From contig JANXZA010000084.1 in assembly GCA_025355745.1 (NCBI GenBank), positions 1-64,000 of the forward strand: a DNA stretch of 64,000 bases, read 5' to 3'. The notes under the pieces are model-generated. The model was given only the letters and a program-made list of their open reading frames with translations, searched no databases and was not told the origin of the DNA. The position numbers and the translations under genes are program-made. Below, piece after piece: positions 47,888-58,905 of the stretch. This stretch comes from Rhizobacter sp. GTDB lineage: Bacteria; Pseudomonadota; Gammaproteobacteria; Burkholderiales; Burkholderiaceae_C. How positions within the stretch are numbered: the stretch's first letter is position 1; each line of letters begins with the position of its first letter.

Positions 47888-48051
47888 TGTGGCTGTCGGG
47901 TCTTAACGATGTGCCGTGAGAAGCGAGAGTGAAGCGATAGAGAAGCAAGAGAGAAGCAAGAGAACAAGCAAGCCAAGCAAGTCAGAGAGTTGCAAGCGCA
48001 CCGCCGCGGTCGGACCGTACCGCAACCGTTCTTAAACCCAAGGAGACACCC

Positions 48052-49732
48052 AATGAAACGCTTTCTTACCCCTGTCGCGCTCGGGCTGACGCTCGGCCTG
48101 GCAGCCACTGCGCAAGCGCAGAACTGGCCGGTCTACGGTGGCGACACCGGCAACACGCGCTACAGCGCGTCCAGCAAGATCAACACCGGCAACGTCGGCA
48201 AGTTGAACGTCGAATGGGCGCTTCAGCTCGGTTCACTGCGCTCGCAGGAATCGACGCCAATCCTGGTCGGTGACACCTTGTTCGTGACTTCGTCGTTCGG
48301 CCCGAAGAACACCTTCGCGGTCAACGCCAAGACCGGCGTGGTCAAGTGGACCTACCAGCCCGAGGTGCCGAAGGGCATCGATCAGTACGCCTGCTGCGAC
48401 GTGAACAACCGCGGCGTGGCTTACAACAACGGCAAGATCTTCCTCGGCCGGCTCGATGCGCACATCGTCGCACTCGACGCCAACACCGGCAAGGAACTGT
48501 GGAAGACGCCGATCGTCGACTTCACCGGCGGCTCGGTGATCACCTCGCCGCCCACGCTGGTGAAGAACCTCGTCATCACCGGCTTCGGCGGCGGCGAGTA
48601 TGGCGTGCGCGGTGCCATCGTGGCACTGGATCAGAACACCGGCAAGGAAGTCTGGCGCACCCAGACCGTGCCGCAACCGGGCGAGCCCGGCGGCGACACC
48701 TGGAAAGGCGATTCGGGCAAGAACGGTGGCGGCGTGGCCTGGCACATCGGCTCGTACGATCCGAAGCTGAACCTCGTCTATTACGGCACCAGCAATCCGT
48801 CGCCCTGGTCGGCCTCTGTGCGTGGCAACGACAGCTCCGACATCGGCAAGTTCAGCAACCTTTACAGCGCGTCGATCCTGGCCTTGAATGCCGACACCGG
48901 CAAGATCACCTGGCACTACCAGACCACGCCGCACGACGCGTGGGACTATGACGGCGTGAACGAACTGGTCTTCGCCGATCTGCCGTTCGACGGCAAGAAG
49001 GTGCCGGTGCTGATGCAGGCGAACCGCAACGGCTTTTTCTACGTGATCGACCGCGCCAGTGGCAAGCTGCTGTCGGCCAAGCAGTACGTCGAAGGCGTCA
49101 ACTGGGCCACCGGCATCGACATGAAAACGGGCGCGCCGATCGAGGCGGCCGGCAACGCCAAGCGCCCCGGCATGAAGCGCAAGGCCAGCAACATCTGCCC
49201 GAACCTGATCGGCGCGAAGAACTGGATGCCGATGAGCTACGACCAGCAGACGGGTCTGGTCTACATCCCGACCATGAACCTGTGCATGGACCTGGAAGGC
49301 ATCGACGCCGAGTACAAGCGCGGCGCGTTCTTCCTGGGCGTGAACTTCGACCTCGGCAAGTTTGGTCCGGGCGGCCACGGCGGCGGCGTCAAGGCCTGGG
49401 ACCCGGTGAAGCAGAAGGAAGTCTGGTTCAACAAGGACGAACTGCCGTTCACCGGCGCGATGCTGAGCACCGGCGGCGGGCTGGTCTTCCACGGCGACAT
49501 CAAGGGCTGGTTCAAGGCGCTCGATGCCAAGACCGGCAAGACGCTGTGGAAGTTCAACGCCGGCTCGGGCATTTCGGCCGCGCCGATGACGTATGAGCTT
49601 GACGGCAAGCAGTACATCGCCGTCGTCTCGGGCCGCACCTTGTCGGTCCCCGCGTTCTTCGGCGCGCTGGGCGAGAAGATGGTCGCGGCCAGCCCCGAGG
49701 GTGGCACGCTCTACGTGTTCTCGGTCAAGTGA
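48052..49732 (+). CDS. PQQ-dependent alcohol dehydrogenase (D-x-D, lanthanide-type motif)
   Basis: Tryptophan-docking propeller; YACCDVNNRG vicinal disulfide; TPHDAWDYDGVNE. Confidence 0.93.
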
Positions 49733-49746
49733 CGGAGTGAAGTGAC

Positions 49747-50958
49747 ATGACGATCCGCGGCAAGCTGAAGGCGCTCGCCTTCGCTGCGGCCCTGGCCGCC
49801 GGCGCCCTCGTGGCACCGGCGGCCAGGGCCGAACCCTTTCGTGTTTGCGCCGACCCGGACAACCTGCCCTTCAGCAAGTCCGAAGGTCCCGAGCGCGGCA
49901 TGTATGTTGAACTCGCCGAACTGGTTGGCAAACAGTTGAACCAGCCGGTCGAATACACCTGGTACTACACCCAGATGCAGCGCCGCGCGTTGCGCAACAC
50001 GATCCTGCAAGACGCTTGCGACGCGGTGTTCGCGTTGCCCGCGAATGCCGAATACAAGGTTCGCGGGCTGCAGCGCTCACAACCATTCTTTCAGGTCGGC
50101 TACGCCATCGTGGCCGCGCCCACGTTCGCATTCAAGAGCCTGGACGATCTGAAGAGCCAGCGCATCGGCGTGCAGTACAGCAGCACGCCGCACCTGCTGG
50201 TGAACCAGCTCGAAGGCTTCAAGTCGACCACCTACCGCTCGGCAGAGGAAGCGCTCGGTGCACTCGCCAAGGGCGAGGTCGACGTCGCGTTCCTGTGGGG
50301 GCCGGTGGCCGGCTACGAAAACAAAACGCGCTGGGCCAGTCGCTGGCGCGTGACGCCGGTCTCGGGGCACGACCTGTCGGGCGAAGTGGCGGTGGCGGTG
50401 CGCAGCGGCAAGGACGATCTGGCCAAGGCGATCGACCGGGCGCTGCTCGAACTCAAACCGCAGATTGCTGCACTTGCAGACAAATACGGCTTCCCGCGCG
50501 AGGCGCCGATCAACCTGGCGCTTGCGCAAGCGCCCACCAAACTGCGGGCAACGGCGTTGGCACAGGTGCGCGTGCCGGCGTCGCTGGTGGTTGCGGTGAA
50601 CGACACCGTGCCGGCCAAACCCGCCAAGTCAAAGGGTGCTGGTGCGGCGAAGAATTCGGCGCCGCCCGAGGTGGCTCCGGCAGCCCCCGCAGCGCCTGTG
50701 CTGTCGGAAGCCGCCCAGGCCGGACGGGTCCAGTTCAACGACCGCTGTTCGCACTGCCACGGCTCCGACGGCTACAGCCCGGTGCGCGAGCGCGACGTGC
50801 GTTACCTGAAAATGCGCTACAGCGACAAGTGGCAAGAAACCGCCACCGTGACGATAAAGAACGGCCGCCCCGATGCCGGCATGCCGACCTGGAAGGACAT
50901 CCTGAAGGAGTCCGACCTGCAGCAGATCATCAGCTTTCTCGGAACGGTGCAGAAGTAG
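49747..50958 (+). CDS. MoxJ/XoxJ-like periplasmic binding protein fused to C-terminal cytochrome c
   Basis: EPFRVCADPDNLPFSKSEGPERGMYVELAELVGKQL; Pro/Ala linker; VQFNDRCSHCHGSDGYSP ... GRPDAGMPTW. Confidence 0.88.
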   Translation: MTIRGKLKALAFAAALAAGALVAPAARAEPFRVCADPDNLPFSKSEGPERGMYVELAELVGKQLNQPVEYTWYYTQMQRRALRNTILQDACDAVFALPANAEYKVRGLQRSQPFFQVGYAIVAAPTFAFKSLDDLKSQRIGVQYSSTPHLLVNQLEGFKSTTYRSAEEALGALAKGEVDVAFLWGPVAGYENKTRWASRWRVTPVSGHDLSGEVAVAVRSGKDDLAKAIDRALLELKPQIAALADKYGFPREAPINLALAQAPTKLRATALAQVRVPASLVVAVNDTVPAKPAKSKGAGAAKNSAPPEVAPAAPAAPVLSEAAQAGRVQFNDRCSHCHGSDGYSPVRERDVRYLKMRYSDKWQETATVTIKNGRPDAGMPTWKDILKESDLQQIISFLGTVQK

Positions 50959-51081
50959 CCGACACAGCTCGCGTTTCGCTGCCGCTACGGTGACGCTTGG
51001 CGATGATCGTGATCAGCGCGGCGCTCGCGGCGATCGCGATGCCGTGGTTCGAAGGTGTACTGCGTCGCGTCGGGCCGACGC

Positions 51082-51771
51082 TCAATGCCGGCTCGGCGCC
51101 CGCCCCAGCAGTTCCGTCGTCTCTGGGTGTTTCGCCTGGCGCGCGATCTCGGTAGCGCTCAGGCCGCGGTCATCGCGAAGCGTCGCGTTCGCGCCGCGCG
51201 CGAGCAGCAGCTTCACGACTTCGGTCTGGCCCTGTCCGGCGGCCCACATCAGCAAGGTCAGCCCGTGTTCGTAGGGGGTGTCGATGTCGATGCCAGCCCC
51301 CAGCAAGGCGGTCACCGCGAGCGCATGACCCTCGCCGGCCGCGTACACGATGGCAGGCTTGTTCATGCGGTCCAGCGGTTCGGTTCGCGCGCCCGCTTCG
51401 AGCAGGCGTTTGACGAGTTCGGCATTGCCCGCGTAACTGGCAGCCATCAGCGGCGTGACCCCTTCGACCGACGCAAGCCCGACATCGGCACCCTGGCGAA
51501 GCATCAGGTCGGCCAGCACCAGGTCGCCTTTCTCGCAGGCGAACAGCAACACGGTCTTGCCGACTCGGTTGCGTGAATTGGGCGCCGCGCCGCGGGCCAG
51601 CAGGCCTGCCACCTTCGCCACATCATCCTGGCGGCCGGCCACCAGCAACTGTGCGTTCAGCTCAGGATGGTTCGCAGCCTGGGCTTGAACCTTTGAGGTG
51701 CTGCCAAGGCCGGCGGCCGTGGCGATGGCGACGGCGACGGCGCCAGCCAGGGTGTGTTGAAGAAGCGACAT
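51082..51771 (-). CDS. Secreted ankyrin-repeat protein
   Basis: Repeats such as [32 protein letters not shown]; start uncertain (ORF extends to 51849). Confidence 0.88.
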   Translation of the reverse strand: MSLLQHTLAGAVAVAIATAAGLGSTSKVQAQAANHPELNAQLLVAGRQDDVAKVAGLLARGAAPNSRNRVGKTVLLFACEKGDLVLADLMLRQGADVGLASVEGVTPLMAASYAGNAELVKRLLEAGARTEPLDRMNKPAIVYAAGEGHALAVTALLGAGIDIDTPYEHGLTLLMWAAGQGQTEVVKLLLARGANATLRDDRGLSATEIARQAKHPETTELLGRAPSRH

Positions 51772-51940
51772 GCGGCTTGGATATGGCATGGAACTCATGA
51801 GGAGCTGTGGGCTCGGAACCGGGGCTGCATTGTCGCCGCAGCGGGACATACACCAATGTCATTGCGCCCGAACGTGGTTAGTCTTTCAACCCGGTCTGCA
51901 ACCCGGCAGGGCACATCAGATCAACAACAGGGAGAAAACG

Positions 51941-53680
51941 ATGACAGGAAAAATGTCCAAGCGGTTCGGGTGGCAGATCGGCGCAATCGCAAGCGCCGCA
52001 GCGTTGAGCATGGTGGCGGGCAGTGCCTTCGCCCAGGCCGAGATATCGGGCCAGGCCGCACCCACGGGTTCGCCGGTGCCGAAGAACGTCTCGGTGTCGC
52101 AAGGCCAGCTTGACGCGGCTGACAACGACAGCGCCAACAACTTGCACTCGAACACCAACTATGCGCAGACCCGGTACCACCCGGCGGCGCAGATCAACGC
52201 TTCGAACGTCGCCAAGCTTCGCCCGGCATTCCAGTTTCAGACCGAGGTGCTCGAATCGATGCAGACCGCGCCCATCGTGGTCGACGGCATCATGTACATC
52301 ACGACGTCGTACAACCATGTGTACGCGCTCGACGCCGTGTCGGGCAAAGAGTTCTGGCACTACAAACACAAGATGGGCGCGGTGACGACCTATTGCTGCG
52401 GCCCGAACAACCGCGGCGTGGCCATCATGGGCGACCGCCTCTACATGGGCACGCTCGACGCGAAGCTGATCTCTCTCGACGCCAAGACCGGCAAGGTGGT
52501 GTGGACCACGCAGATCGCCGACCCGGAATCGGGTTACTCGGAGACGATGGCGCCGGTGGCCGTGAACGGCAAGATCCTGATCGGCACGAACGGTGGCGAA
52601 TACGGCATTCGCGGCTTCGTCAAGGCCTTCGACGCGAAAGACGGCAAGCTGGTCTGGACCTTCGACACTGTGCCGGCCAAGGGCCATGAAGGCGTGTGGG
52701 CCGTGAACGACGCGACCGGGCGCAACATGAAGCGCGACATCGCGGCCGAGAAAGCGCAGTTCGCGAAGAACGGCGATTTCTACAAGACGCTGGGCGGGGG
52801 TGTGTGGATGGCGCCGGCCGTTGACAAGGACAGCAACACCGCCTTTTTCGTGGTCGGCAACCCCAGTCCCGACCTTTACGGCGCGGAGCGGCCGGGCGAC
52901 AACCTGTACACCGATTCGATCGTCGCAGTCGATCTGAACACCGGCGCATACAAGTGGCACTACCAGTACGTCGCCCACGACGTGTGGGACCTGGACGCAG
53001 TGTCGCCCGTCATCCTGACCGATGCGATGGGCAAGGACGGCAAGATGCGCAAGGTCGCCATTCACGGCGGCAAGACCGGCCATGTGTACGTGCATGACCG
53101 CGCCACGGGCGAATTGATCCGTTTCAGCGAGGCCATGATCCCGCAGGAGAACATGTGGGTGCTGCCGACCAAGGACGGCGCGCGCATGCTGCCGGGGGCC
53201 AATGGCGGTGTCGAGTGGAGCCCGATGGCGGTGAACCCGACTCTTCGCATGGCATACGCCGCGAACCTGCACCAGCCGATGACCTACCACGTCGAGGATG
53301 CCAAGTACCCCGGCGGCAAGCTCTGGCTCGGCGGCGCTTTCAAGACCATCGCCAGCGAAAAGCAGTGGGGCCGACTGGCGGCAGTCAATATCGACACCGG
53401 CAAAATGGCGTGGAAGTTCGATACCGAGCAGCCGCTCATCGGCGGCGTGCTCGCCACTGCGGGCGGCCTGGTGTTCAACGGCGAGGGCAACGGCCTGTTC
53501 CGCGCCTTCGACGCCCGCGATGGCAAGATGCTGTGGGAGTACCAGTGCGGCGCCGGCGTGAACGCGCCGGCGGTGTCGTACATGGCGGGCGGCAAGCAGT
53601 ATGTGGCGGTCGCGGCAGGCGGCAACACGCAGCTCGACTTCAAGCGCGGCAATTCGGTGATCGTGTTCGCGCTGCCCTGA
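51941..53680 (+). CDS. PQQ-dependent methanol/ethanol dehydrogenase family protein
   Basis: [50 protein letters not shown]. Confidence 0.93.
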   Translation: MTGKMSKRFGWQIGAIASAAALSMVAGSAFAQAEISGQAAPTGSPVPKNVSVSQGQLDAADNDSANNLHSNTNYAQTRYHPAAQINASNVAKLRPAFQFQTEVLESMQTAPIVVDGIMYITTSYNHVYALDAVSGKEFWHYKHKMGAVTTYCCGPNNRGVAIMGDRLYMGTLDAKLISLDAKTGKVVWTTQIADPESGYSETMAPVAVNGKILIGTNGGEYGIRGFVKAFDAKDGKLVWTFDTVPAKGHEGVWAVNDATGRNMKRDIAAEKAQFAKNGDFYKTLGGGVWMAPAVDKDSNTAFFVVGNPSPDLYGAERPGDNLYTDSIVAVDLNTGAYKWHYQYVAHDVWDLDAVSPVILTDAMGKDGKMRKVAIHGGKTGHVYVHDRATGELIRFSEAMIPQENMWVLPTKDGARMLPGANGGVEWSPMAVNPTLRMAYAANLHQPMTYHVEDAKYPGGKLWLGGAFKTIASEKQWGRLAAVNIDTGKMAWKFDTEQPLIGGVLATAGGLVFNGEGNGLFRAFDARDGKMLWEYQCGAGVNAPAVSYMAGGKQYVAVAAGGNTQLDFKRGNSVIVFALP

Positions 53681-53712
53681 AAGCTCGGCGGCGAAGCTTG
53701 CGACAATTCGAG

Positions 53713-54375
53713 ATGACATTCCACCCGGTTGCATTCGTCGCAGGCGCTCGCCGCGCTTTCCATGTCGCAAGGCCGCCTCGGCGTTCCCGGCGGGCTCGGC
53801 TATCCCGGCTCGTGCCCGCAAGCCTGCTCTTGCTCTGCGCCGGGCTCGCGGTACAGGCCCAGCCCGCTGCCGATAGCGTGCCCGCAAAGGCCGCCGTCTG
53901 CGCGGCCTGCCACGGGCCGCAGGGGCAGTCAACCCAGGCGGCGTTCCCGATCCTGGCTGGCCAGACCTCGCGCTATCTGTACCTGCAGTTGCGCGACTAC
54001 CAGGAAGACCGCCGCAAGAACGAGTTGATGAGCCCGATGGTGGTCGGCATGACGCGCGACGAGATGCGCGAGCTGTCCGACTATTTCGCGCGCCAGAAAC
54101 CGCCGCGACAGAACTTCGCGGTTGACGCCGAGAAAGCCCGGCTCGGCAAGCTGAAGGCTGATGAAACGCTTTGCACGATGTGCCATCTGGGCGGCTTTGC
54201 CGGGCAGAACGAGGTGCCGCGCGTGGCCGGCCAGCATTACGATTACATCATCAAGCAGTTGACCGATTTCAAGGCCCGGCTGCGCACGAACGACGCTGGC
54301 AGCATGACCAGCGTGTCGGGCACCCTGAACGCACAGGACATCGAGAACCTGGCGCACTATCTCGTGGGGCTGTAG
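53713..54375 (+). CDS. Diheme cytochrome c (c4-like)
   Basis: Two CxxCH motifs: CAACHGPQG and CTMCHLGG. Confidence 0.9.
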   Translation: MTFHPVAFVAGARRAFHVARPPRRSRRARLSRLVPASLLLLCAGLAVQAQPAADSVPAKAAVCAACHGPQGQSTQAAFPILAGQTSRYLYLQLRDYQEDRRKNELMSPMVVGMTRDEMRELSDYFARQKPPRQNFAVDAEKARLGKLKADETLCTMCHLGGFAGQNEVPRVAGQHYDYIIKQLTDFKARLRTNDAGSMTSVSGTLNAQDIENLAHYLVGL

Positions 54376-54393
54376 ATGGCGCTGTGGCGTCTT

Positions 54394-55113
54394 TCACCCA
54401 TCGGTTGATTCGAGTCCCGGGCCGAGCACGGCTTGCGGCCCGACCAGCCAGCACCACTGGCCTGGCGCCAACTCTGCCGGCAAGGTCAGCACGCCATAGG
54501 CACTGCGGTGCAGGGCCTGTACCGTGTTGCCGGCCGCCGCCACCATGCGCTTCACCTGGTGGTACTTGCCTTCGAGCAGGGTCATGCGCAGCGCGTGCTC
54601 GCCGGTGCGCTCGACGGCGGCGGCGCGCACCGGCAGCGGGTCGTCGTGCAGGATCACCCCGAAGCGCAGTGCGTCGATCTGCCGGTCGGTGACCGCTTCG
54701 ATCGTGACGATCTCGTAGACCTTCGGCACATGCTTCTTCGGCGAGGTCAGGCGGTGGATCAGCGCGCCGTCGTCGGTCATCAGCAGCAGGCCGGTGGTGT
54801 CTTCATCGAGCCTGCCCACCGGCTGCAGGCCGCGCACGCGCAGCGGCATCGGCAGCAGGCTCATCACGCTCGGGTGATGTTTCGGCTTTTGCGAACACTC
54901 GTAGCCAGTCGGCTTGTGCAGCAGCACCAGCGCCTTCGCACGGTACGGCCACAGCTCGCCGCGAACGGCGAAGCTCAGGCCTTCAGCTTCGACCTCGAAG
55001 AACGGATCGTCGCAGACCGCGCCGGCCAGGCTCACCTGGCCGCCGAGGATCAAGCCTTCGCATTCGCGGCGCGCGCCGAAGCCTTGCGAGAACAGGATTT
55101 GCGAGAGGCGCAT
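54394..55113 (-). CDS. rsuA: 16S rRNA pseudouridine synthase RsuA family
   Basis: VGRLDEDTTGLLLMTDDGALIHRLTSPKKHVPKVYEI; S4-like N-terminus. Confidence 0.9.
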   Translation of the reverse strand: MRLSQILFSQGFGARRECEGLILGGQVSLAGAVCDDPFFEVEAEGLSFAVRGELWPYRAKALVLLHKPTGYECSQKPKHHPSVMSLLPMPLRVRGLQPVGRLDEDTTGLLLMTDDGALIHRLTSPKKHVPKVYEIVTIEAVTDRQIDALRFGVILHDDPLPVRAAAVERTGEHALRMTLLEGKYHQVKRMVAAAGNTVQALHRSAYGVLTLPAELAPGQWCWLVGPQAVLGPGLESTDG

Positions 55114-55231
55114 CAGATGAAACAGGGACGCAGCGACGGCTCAATGTGGGCGCAGTAAAAAAGTTAGGCGGGCGCGGCGCGGCAAGCCAGGCCCGGTGCC
55201 TGACGTAGCCTGCTGCGCCGCCGGCGCAACC

Positions 55232-56236
55232 CTACTTCGCCATCGCCTTGTCCCACACGGCGTGCGTCCACGCGGCCGTGCCCGGGTCTTTCTTGATGAC
55301 CGGGTCGCTGCCACCGGCGAGCAGCACTTTCACCGTGCGCTGGTAGGCAGCGGCGTCGAGCTTGCCCATCGCCGGCGTGCCGGCAGCGGTGATCAGCTTG
55401 GCCACGTTCTCGAGCTGGCGCTTTTGCACCGCCGCCGTCGAGCCGCCCGAGGTGTCGGCGGCGAGCACGATCTTCACCGCTTCGTCCTGGTTCTTGATCG
55501 CGTATTCCCAACCCTTGATCGAGGCCTTCACGAACTTCGCGAGCTTGGCCACATAGGCGGCGTCTTTCAGATCGGGCTCGCGCGCGTACAAGCCGTCTTC
55601 GAGCGTCGCCACGCCCTGGTCTTCGTAGGGGAAGGTGACGAGGTCGGCCGGCTTCACACCGGCGTCGATCACCTGCCAGTACTCGTTGTAAATCATGGTC
55701 GAGATACAGGCCGCCTGGTTCTGCAGCAACGGGTCGACGTTGAAGCCCTGCTTGAGCACTTTCACATCCGGGTTGGCGCCGCCGGTCTTCAGGCCGAGCG
55801 AGCCCATCCAGCTCAGGAACGGGTACTCGTTGCCGCCGAACCAGACGCCCAGGGTCTTGCCCTTGAAGTCTTTCGCGCTGCTCACGCCGCTGGCCTTCTT
55901 GCAGGTCAGCATCATTCCCGAGCGGTTGAAGATCTGCGCCACGTTGACCATTGGCACGCCGGCTTCGCGGGCCGCCAGCGCGCTCGGCATCCAGTCGACG
56001 GTCAGGTCGGCGCCCTTCGCGGCGAGCACCTGCGCGGGGGCGATGTCGGGGCCGCCCGGCTTGATCGTCACGTCAAGGTCGGCTTCCTTGTAGAAGCCCT
56101 TGGCGGCGGCCACGTAGTAGCCGGCGAACTGGGCTTGCGGTAGCCATTTGAGCTGCACGGTGACCTTGTCGGCGGCAAGCACTGAGCCGGTCAGCCCCGC
56201 CAGCAGCAGGGACAGCACGAGTTGGGTTTTACGCAT
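55232..56236 (-). CDS. ABC transporter substrate-binding protein (NMT1/ThiY-like)
   Basis: DKVTVQLKWLPQAQFAGYYVAAAKGFYKEADLDVTIKPGGPD. Confidence 0.92.
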   Translation of the reverse strand: MRKTQLVLSLLLAGLTGSVLAADKVTVQLKWLPQAQFAGYYVAAAKGFYKEADLDVTIKPGGPDIAPAQVLAAKGADLTVDWMPSALAAREAGVPMVNVAQIFNRSGMMLTCKKASGVSSAKDFKGKTLGVWFGGNEYPFLSWMGSLGLKTGGANPDVKVLKQGFNVDPLLQNQAACISTMIYNEYWQVIDAGVKPADLVTFPYEDQGVATLEDGLYAREPDLKDAAYVAKLAKFVKASIKGWEYAIKNQDEAVKIVLAADTSGGSTAAVQKRQLENVAKLITAAGTPAMGKLDAAAYQRTVKVLLAGGSDPVIKKDPGTAAWTHAVWDKAMAK

Positions 56237-56304
56237 CGCTAACACTCCGGGTTGATGCCTTGCGGCGAGGGTGGGAAATAGTCGAAAAGGCGTCAATTCT
56301 GACT

Positions 56305-57198
56305 TCATCTGGCGGCCCGAAAAGACGGGTGCCAGAAGGTGGCGCGCCGCTCGGCCCAGCCGAGCAGGGCATAGAGCAAGGAACCGGCCAGCGCCGCAAC
56401 AAAGATCGCGGCCCACACCAGCCCCATGTTCAGGCGCGCGGCCTCGGTCGAGATGCGAAAGCCCAGGCCGGCAATCGGCGAGCCGAAGAACTCGGCGACG
56501 ATGGCGCCGATCATCGCCAGCGTCGAGTTGATCTTCAACGCATTGAAGACGAAGGGCAGGGCGACCGGGATGCGCAAGGACCACAAGGTTCGCCAGGGGC
56601 TGGCGCCATACGAGCGCATCAGGTCAAGTTCCATGTGGCCCGATTCCGCCAGCCCGGCGAGCGTGTTGACGAGCATCGGGAAGAAGGTCATCACGACGAC
56701 CACGGCGGCCTTCGAATGCCAGTCGAAGCCGAACCACATCACCATGATGGGCGCGATGCCGACCAGCGGCACGCTGCTGGCCAGGGCCGCCAGCGGCAGC
56801 AGGCCGCGTTGCAGAAACGGGCTGCGGTCGATCAGCACGCCGGTGGCGAAGCCAAGCGTGCAGCCCGCCGCCCAGCCGATGAGTGCCGAGTGCAGGACGG
56901 TCTGCACGAAGTCGCCCATCAACACGCCGAAGCCGCCGAGCAACGCCTGCCAGATGACGCTCGGCGCCGGCAGCAGCACGCGCGGCACGTCGAGCGCCTG
57001 CGTCAGCAACTGCCAGAACACCAGCACCCAGGCGCCGAACAACAGCGGTGTGCCGAGCCGGCCGACGAGGCCGTGTTCGTCGAGCGCAGCCAGCTTGCGC
57101 ACGCTGATCACGGCGAGCGCGAGCAGCACGGCGAGCAGCGGGATCAGTAACGGAACCGGCAAGGGAACCGGCAAAGGAAGCGGCAAGGTCAGGCTCAT
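56305..57198 (-). CDS. ABC transporter permease
   Basis: SYGASPWRTLWSLRIPVALPFVFNALKINSTLAMIGAIVAEFFGS. Confidence 0.92.
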   Translation of the reverse strand: MSLTLPLPLPVPLPVPLLIPLLAVLLALAVISVRKLAALDEHGLVGRLGTPLLFGAWVLVFWQLLTQALDVPRVLLPAPSVIWQALLGGFGVLMGDFVQTVLHSALIGWAAGCTLGFATGVLIDRSPFLQRGLLPLAALASSVPLVGIAPIMVMWFGFDWHSKAAVVVVMTFFPMLVNTLAGLAESGHMELDLMRSYGASPWRTLWSLRIPVALPFVFNALKINSTLAMIGAIVAEFFGSPIAGLGFRISTEAARLNMGLVWAAIFVAALAGSLLYALLGWAERRATFWHPSFRAAR

Positions 57199-58100
57199 CG
57201 CTTGCCACCCGGAGTGAGCCCGCGCTCGGCCAGCGCAACGGCGCCGGTCAACATCAGTCCGAGCAAGGCCGACATCACCAGCGCCGACCAGATCTGCACC
57301 GTGTTGCCGTAGTACGAACCGGTCAGCAGCCGCGCGCCCAGGCCGGCCTGCGCGCCGGTCGGCAACTCGCCGACGATGGCGCCGACGAGGCCGGCGGCGA
57401 TGCCCACGCGCAGCGAAGGAAACAGGAAGGGCAGCGACGCCGGCACGCGCAGCTTCCAGAACGTGTGCTGCGATGAGGCCGCATAGGTGTGCATCAACTC
57501 CAGCTCCAGCACGCCCGGCGAGCGCAAGCCTTTCACGAGCGCCACCGCGACCGGGAAGAAGCACAGGTACATCGAGATGATCGCCTTCGGCAGCACGCCG
57601 GTGAGGCCGAAGCTGCCGAGAATAACGATGACGATCGGTGCGATCGCCAGCACCGGCACCGCCTGCGAGGCGATGACCCACGGGAACAGGCTGCGCTCGA
57701 GCGTGCGCGAATGAACGATGGCGACCGCGAGCAAGGCGCCCAGCGCGGTGCCCATCACGAAGCCGAGCAGCGTGGCCGAGCTGGTGACGGCGGCGTGGTA
57801 CAGCAGGTTGCGCGGTGAATCGAGCGGCCAGCCGAACACCGAATCGAACAGGTCGAGCGCGATCTGGTGCGGCGCCGGCAGCACCGGTCGGTCCATCGAC
57901 AGTGTGAGGCGGATCAAGTCGAGAGGCCCCCAGCTGGGCTGCAACGACAGCGTGCGTTCGATCACCTGCGGCGCGTTCAACCAGACGGCGGCGGCGTGCC
58001 AGACGACGAGCACGGCCGCCACCACGGTGAGCACCGGGCCGATGCGCGACCAGACTGCATTGAGCCCGCTGAGTTGTACGTTAGTGGCCGCCATGGCCAT
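57195..58100 (-). CDS. ABC transporter permease
   Basis: TYAASSQHTFWKLRVPASLPFLFPSLRVGIAAGLVGAIVGELP. Confidence 0.92.
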   Translation of the reverse strand: MAMAATNVQLSGLNAVWSRIGPVLTVVAAVLVVWHAAAVWLNAPQVIERTLSLQPSWGPLDLIRLTLSMDRPVLPAPHQIALDLFDSVFGWPLDSPRNLLYHAAVTSSATLLGFVMGTALGALLAVAIVHSRTLERSLFPWVIASQAVPVLAIAPIVIVILGSFGLTGVLPKAIISMYLCFFPVAVALVKGLRSPGVLELELMHTYAASSQHTFWKLRVPASLPFLFPSLRVGIAAGLVGAIVGELPTGAQAGLGARLLTGSYYGNTVQIWSALVMSALLGLMLTGAVALAERGLTPGGKR

Positions 58101-58905
58101 CCTGCAACGCCAGGCGCACGCGGTGTGCCAGCGCGCTGAACTCGGGTGTGTCGCGAATCTCGAGCGTGCGGCCGGCCGGCAGGCCCGACTCGATGACATC
58201 GACGATGCGCCCCGGCCGCGGCGACATCACGACGATGCGCGACGACAGGAACACGGCTTCCGGGATCGAGTGGGTGACGAACACGATGGTGCGTCGCGCA
58301 TCGCCCTGCTCGGAGCGCCACAGGCCCAGCAGCTGCTCGTTCAGGCGATCGCGGGTGATCTCGTCGAGCGCGCCGAAGGGCTCGTCCATCATCAGCAGCT
58401 TCGGCTCGAAGCCAAGCGCGCGGGCGATCGACACCCGCTGCTGCATGCCGCCGGAAAGCTGCCACGGGTATTTGCCCTCGAAGCCTTTCAGGCCGACGCG
58501 CTCCAGGTGTTCGAGCGCGACCTGGCGTGCCTTCGTCTTGGCCAGGCCGTGGATCTCCAGCGGCAGGCAGACATTGCCGAGCACGGTGCGCCAGGGGAAC
58601 AGGGCGGGGGCCTGGAACACGTAGCCGTAGGCGCGGGCGAGGCGTGCTTCGCGCGAGCTCATGCCGTTCACCTGGACCGCGCCGGAGGTGATCTGTTCCA
58701 AGTCGGCGATGACGCGCAGCAAGGTCGTCTTGCCGCAACCCGACGGACCGATCAGCGAGACGAATTCGCCTTCACGGATGGTCAGGCTGACGTTGTCAAG
58801 GGCGGTGACGGTGTTTTCTCTGGCGGGGTAGACGACCGAGACGGATTCGACTTGGACGGTGGGCGGGGTGTGGTGTGGCAAGGGCGTGCCGGCGCGAACC
58901 CCCAT
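58081..58905 (-). CDS. ABC transporter ATP-binding protein
   Basis: LIGPSGCGKTTLLRVIADL, LSGGMQQRVSIARAL, LLMMDEPFGALD. Confidence 0.95.
   Translation of the reverse strand: MGVRAGTPLPHHTPPTVQVESVSVVYPARENTVTALDNVSLTIREGEFVSLIGPSGCGKTTLLRVIADLEQITSGAVQVNGMSSREARLARAYGYVFQAPALFPWRTVLGNVCLPLEIHGLAKTKARQVALEHLERVGLKGFEGKYPWQLSGGMQQRVSIARALGFEPKLLMMDEPFGALDEITRDRLNEQLLGLWRSEQGDARRTIVFVTHSIPEAVFLSSRIVVMSPRPGRIVDVIESGLPAGRTLEIRDTPEFSALAHRVRLALQDGHGGH

Noticed and set aside
51878-53932. 684-aa minus-strand ORF
   Set aside because: Antisense to the second PQQ dehydrogenase; low-complexity Arg/His-rich translation.
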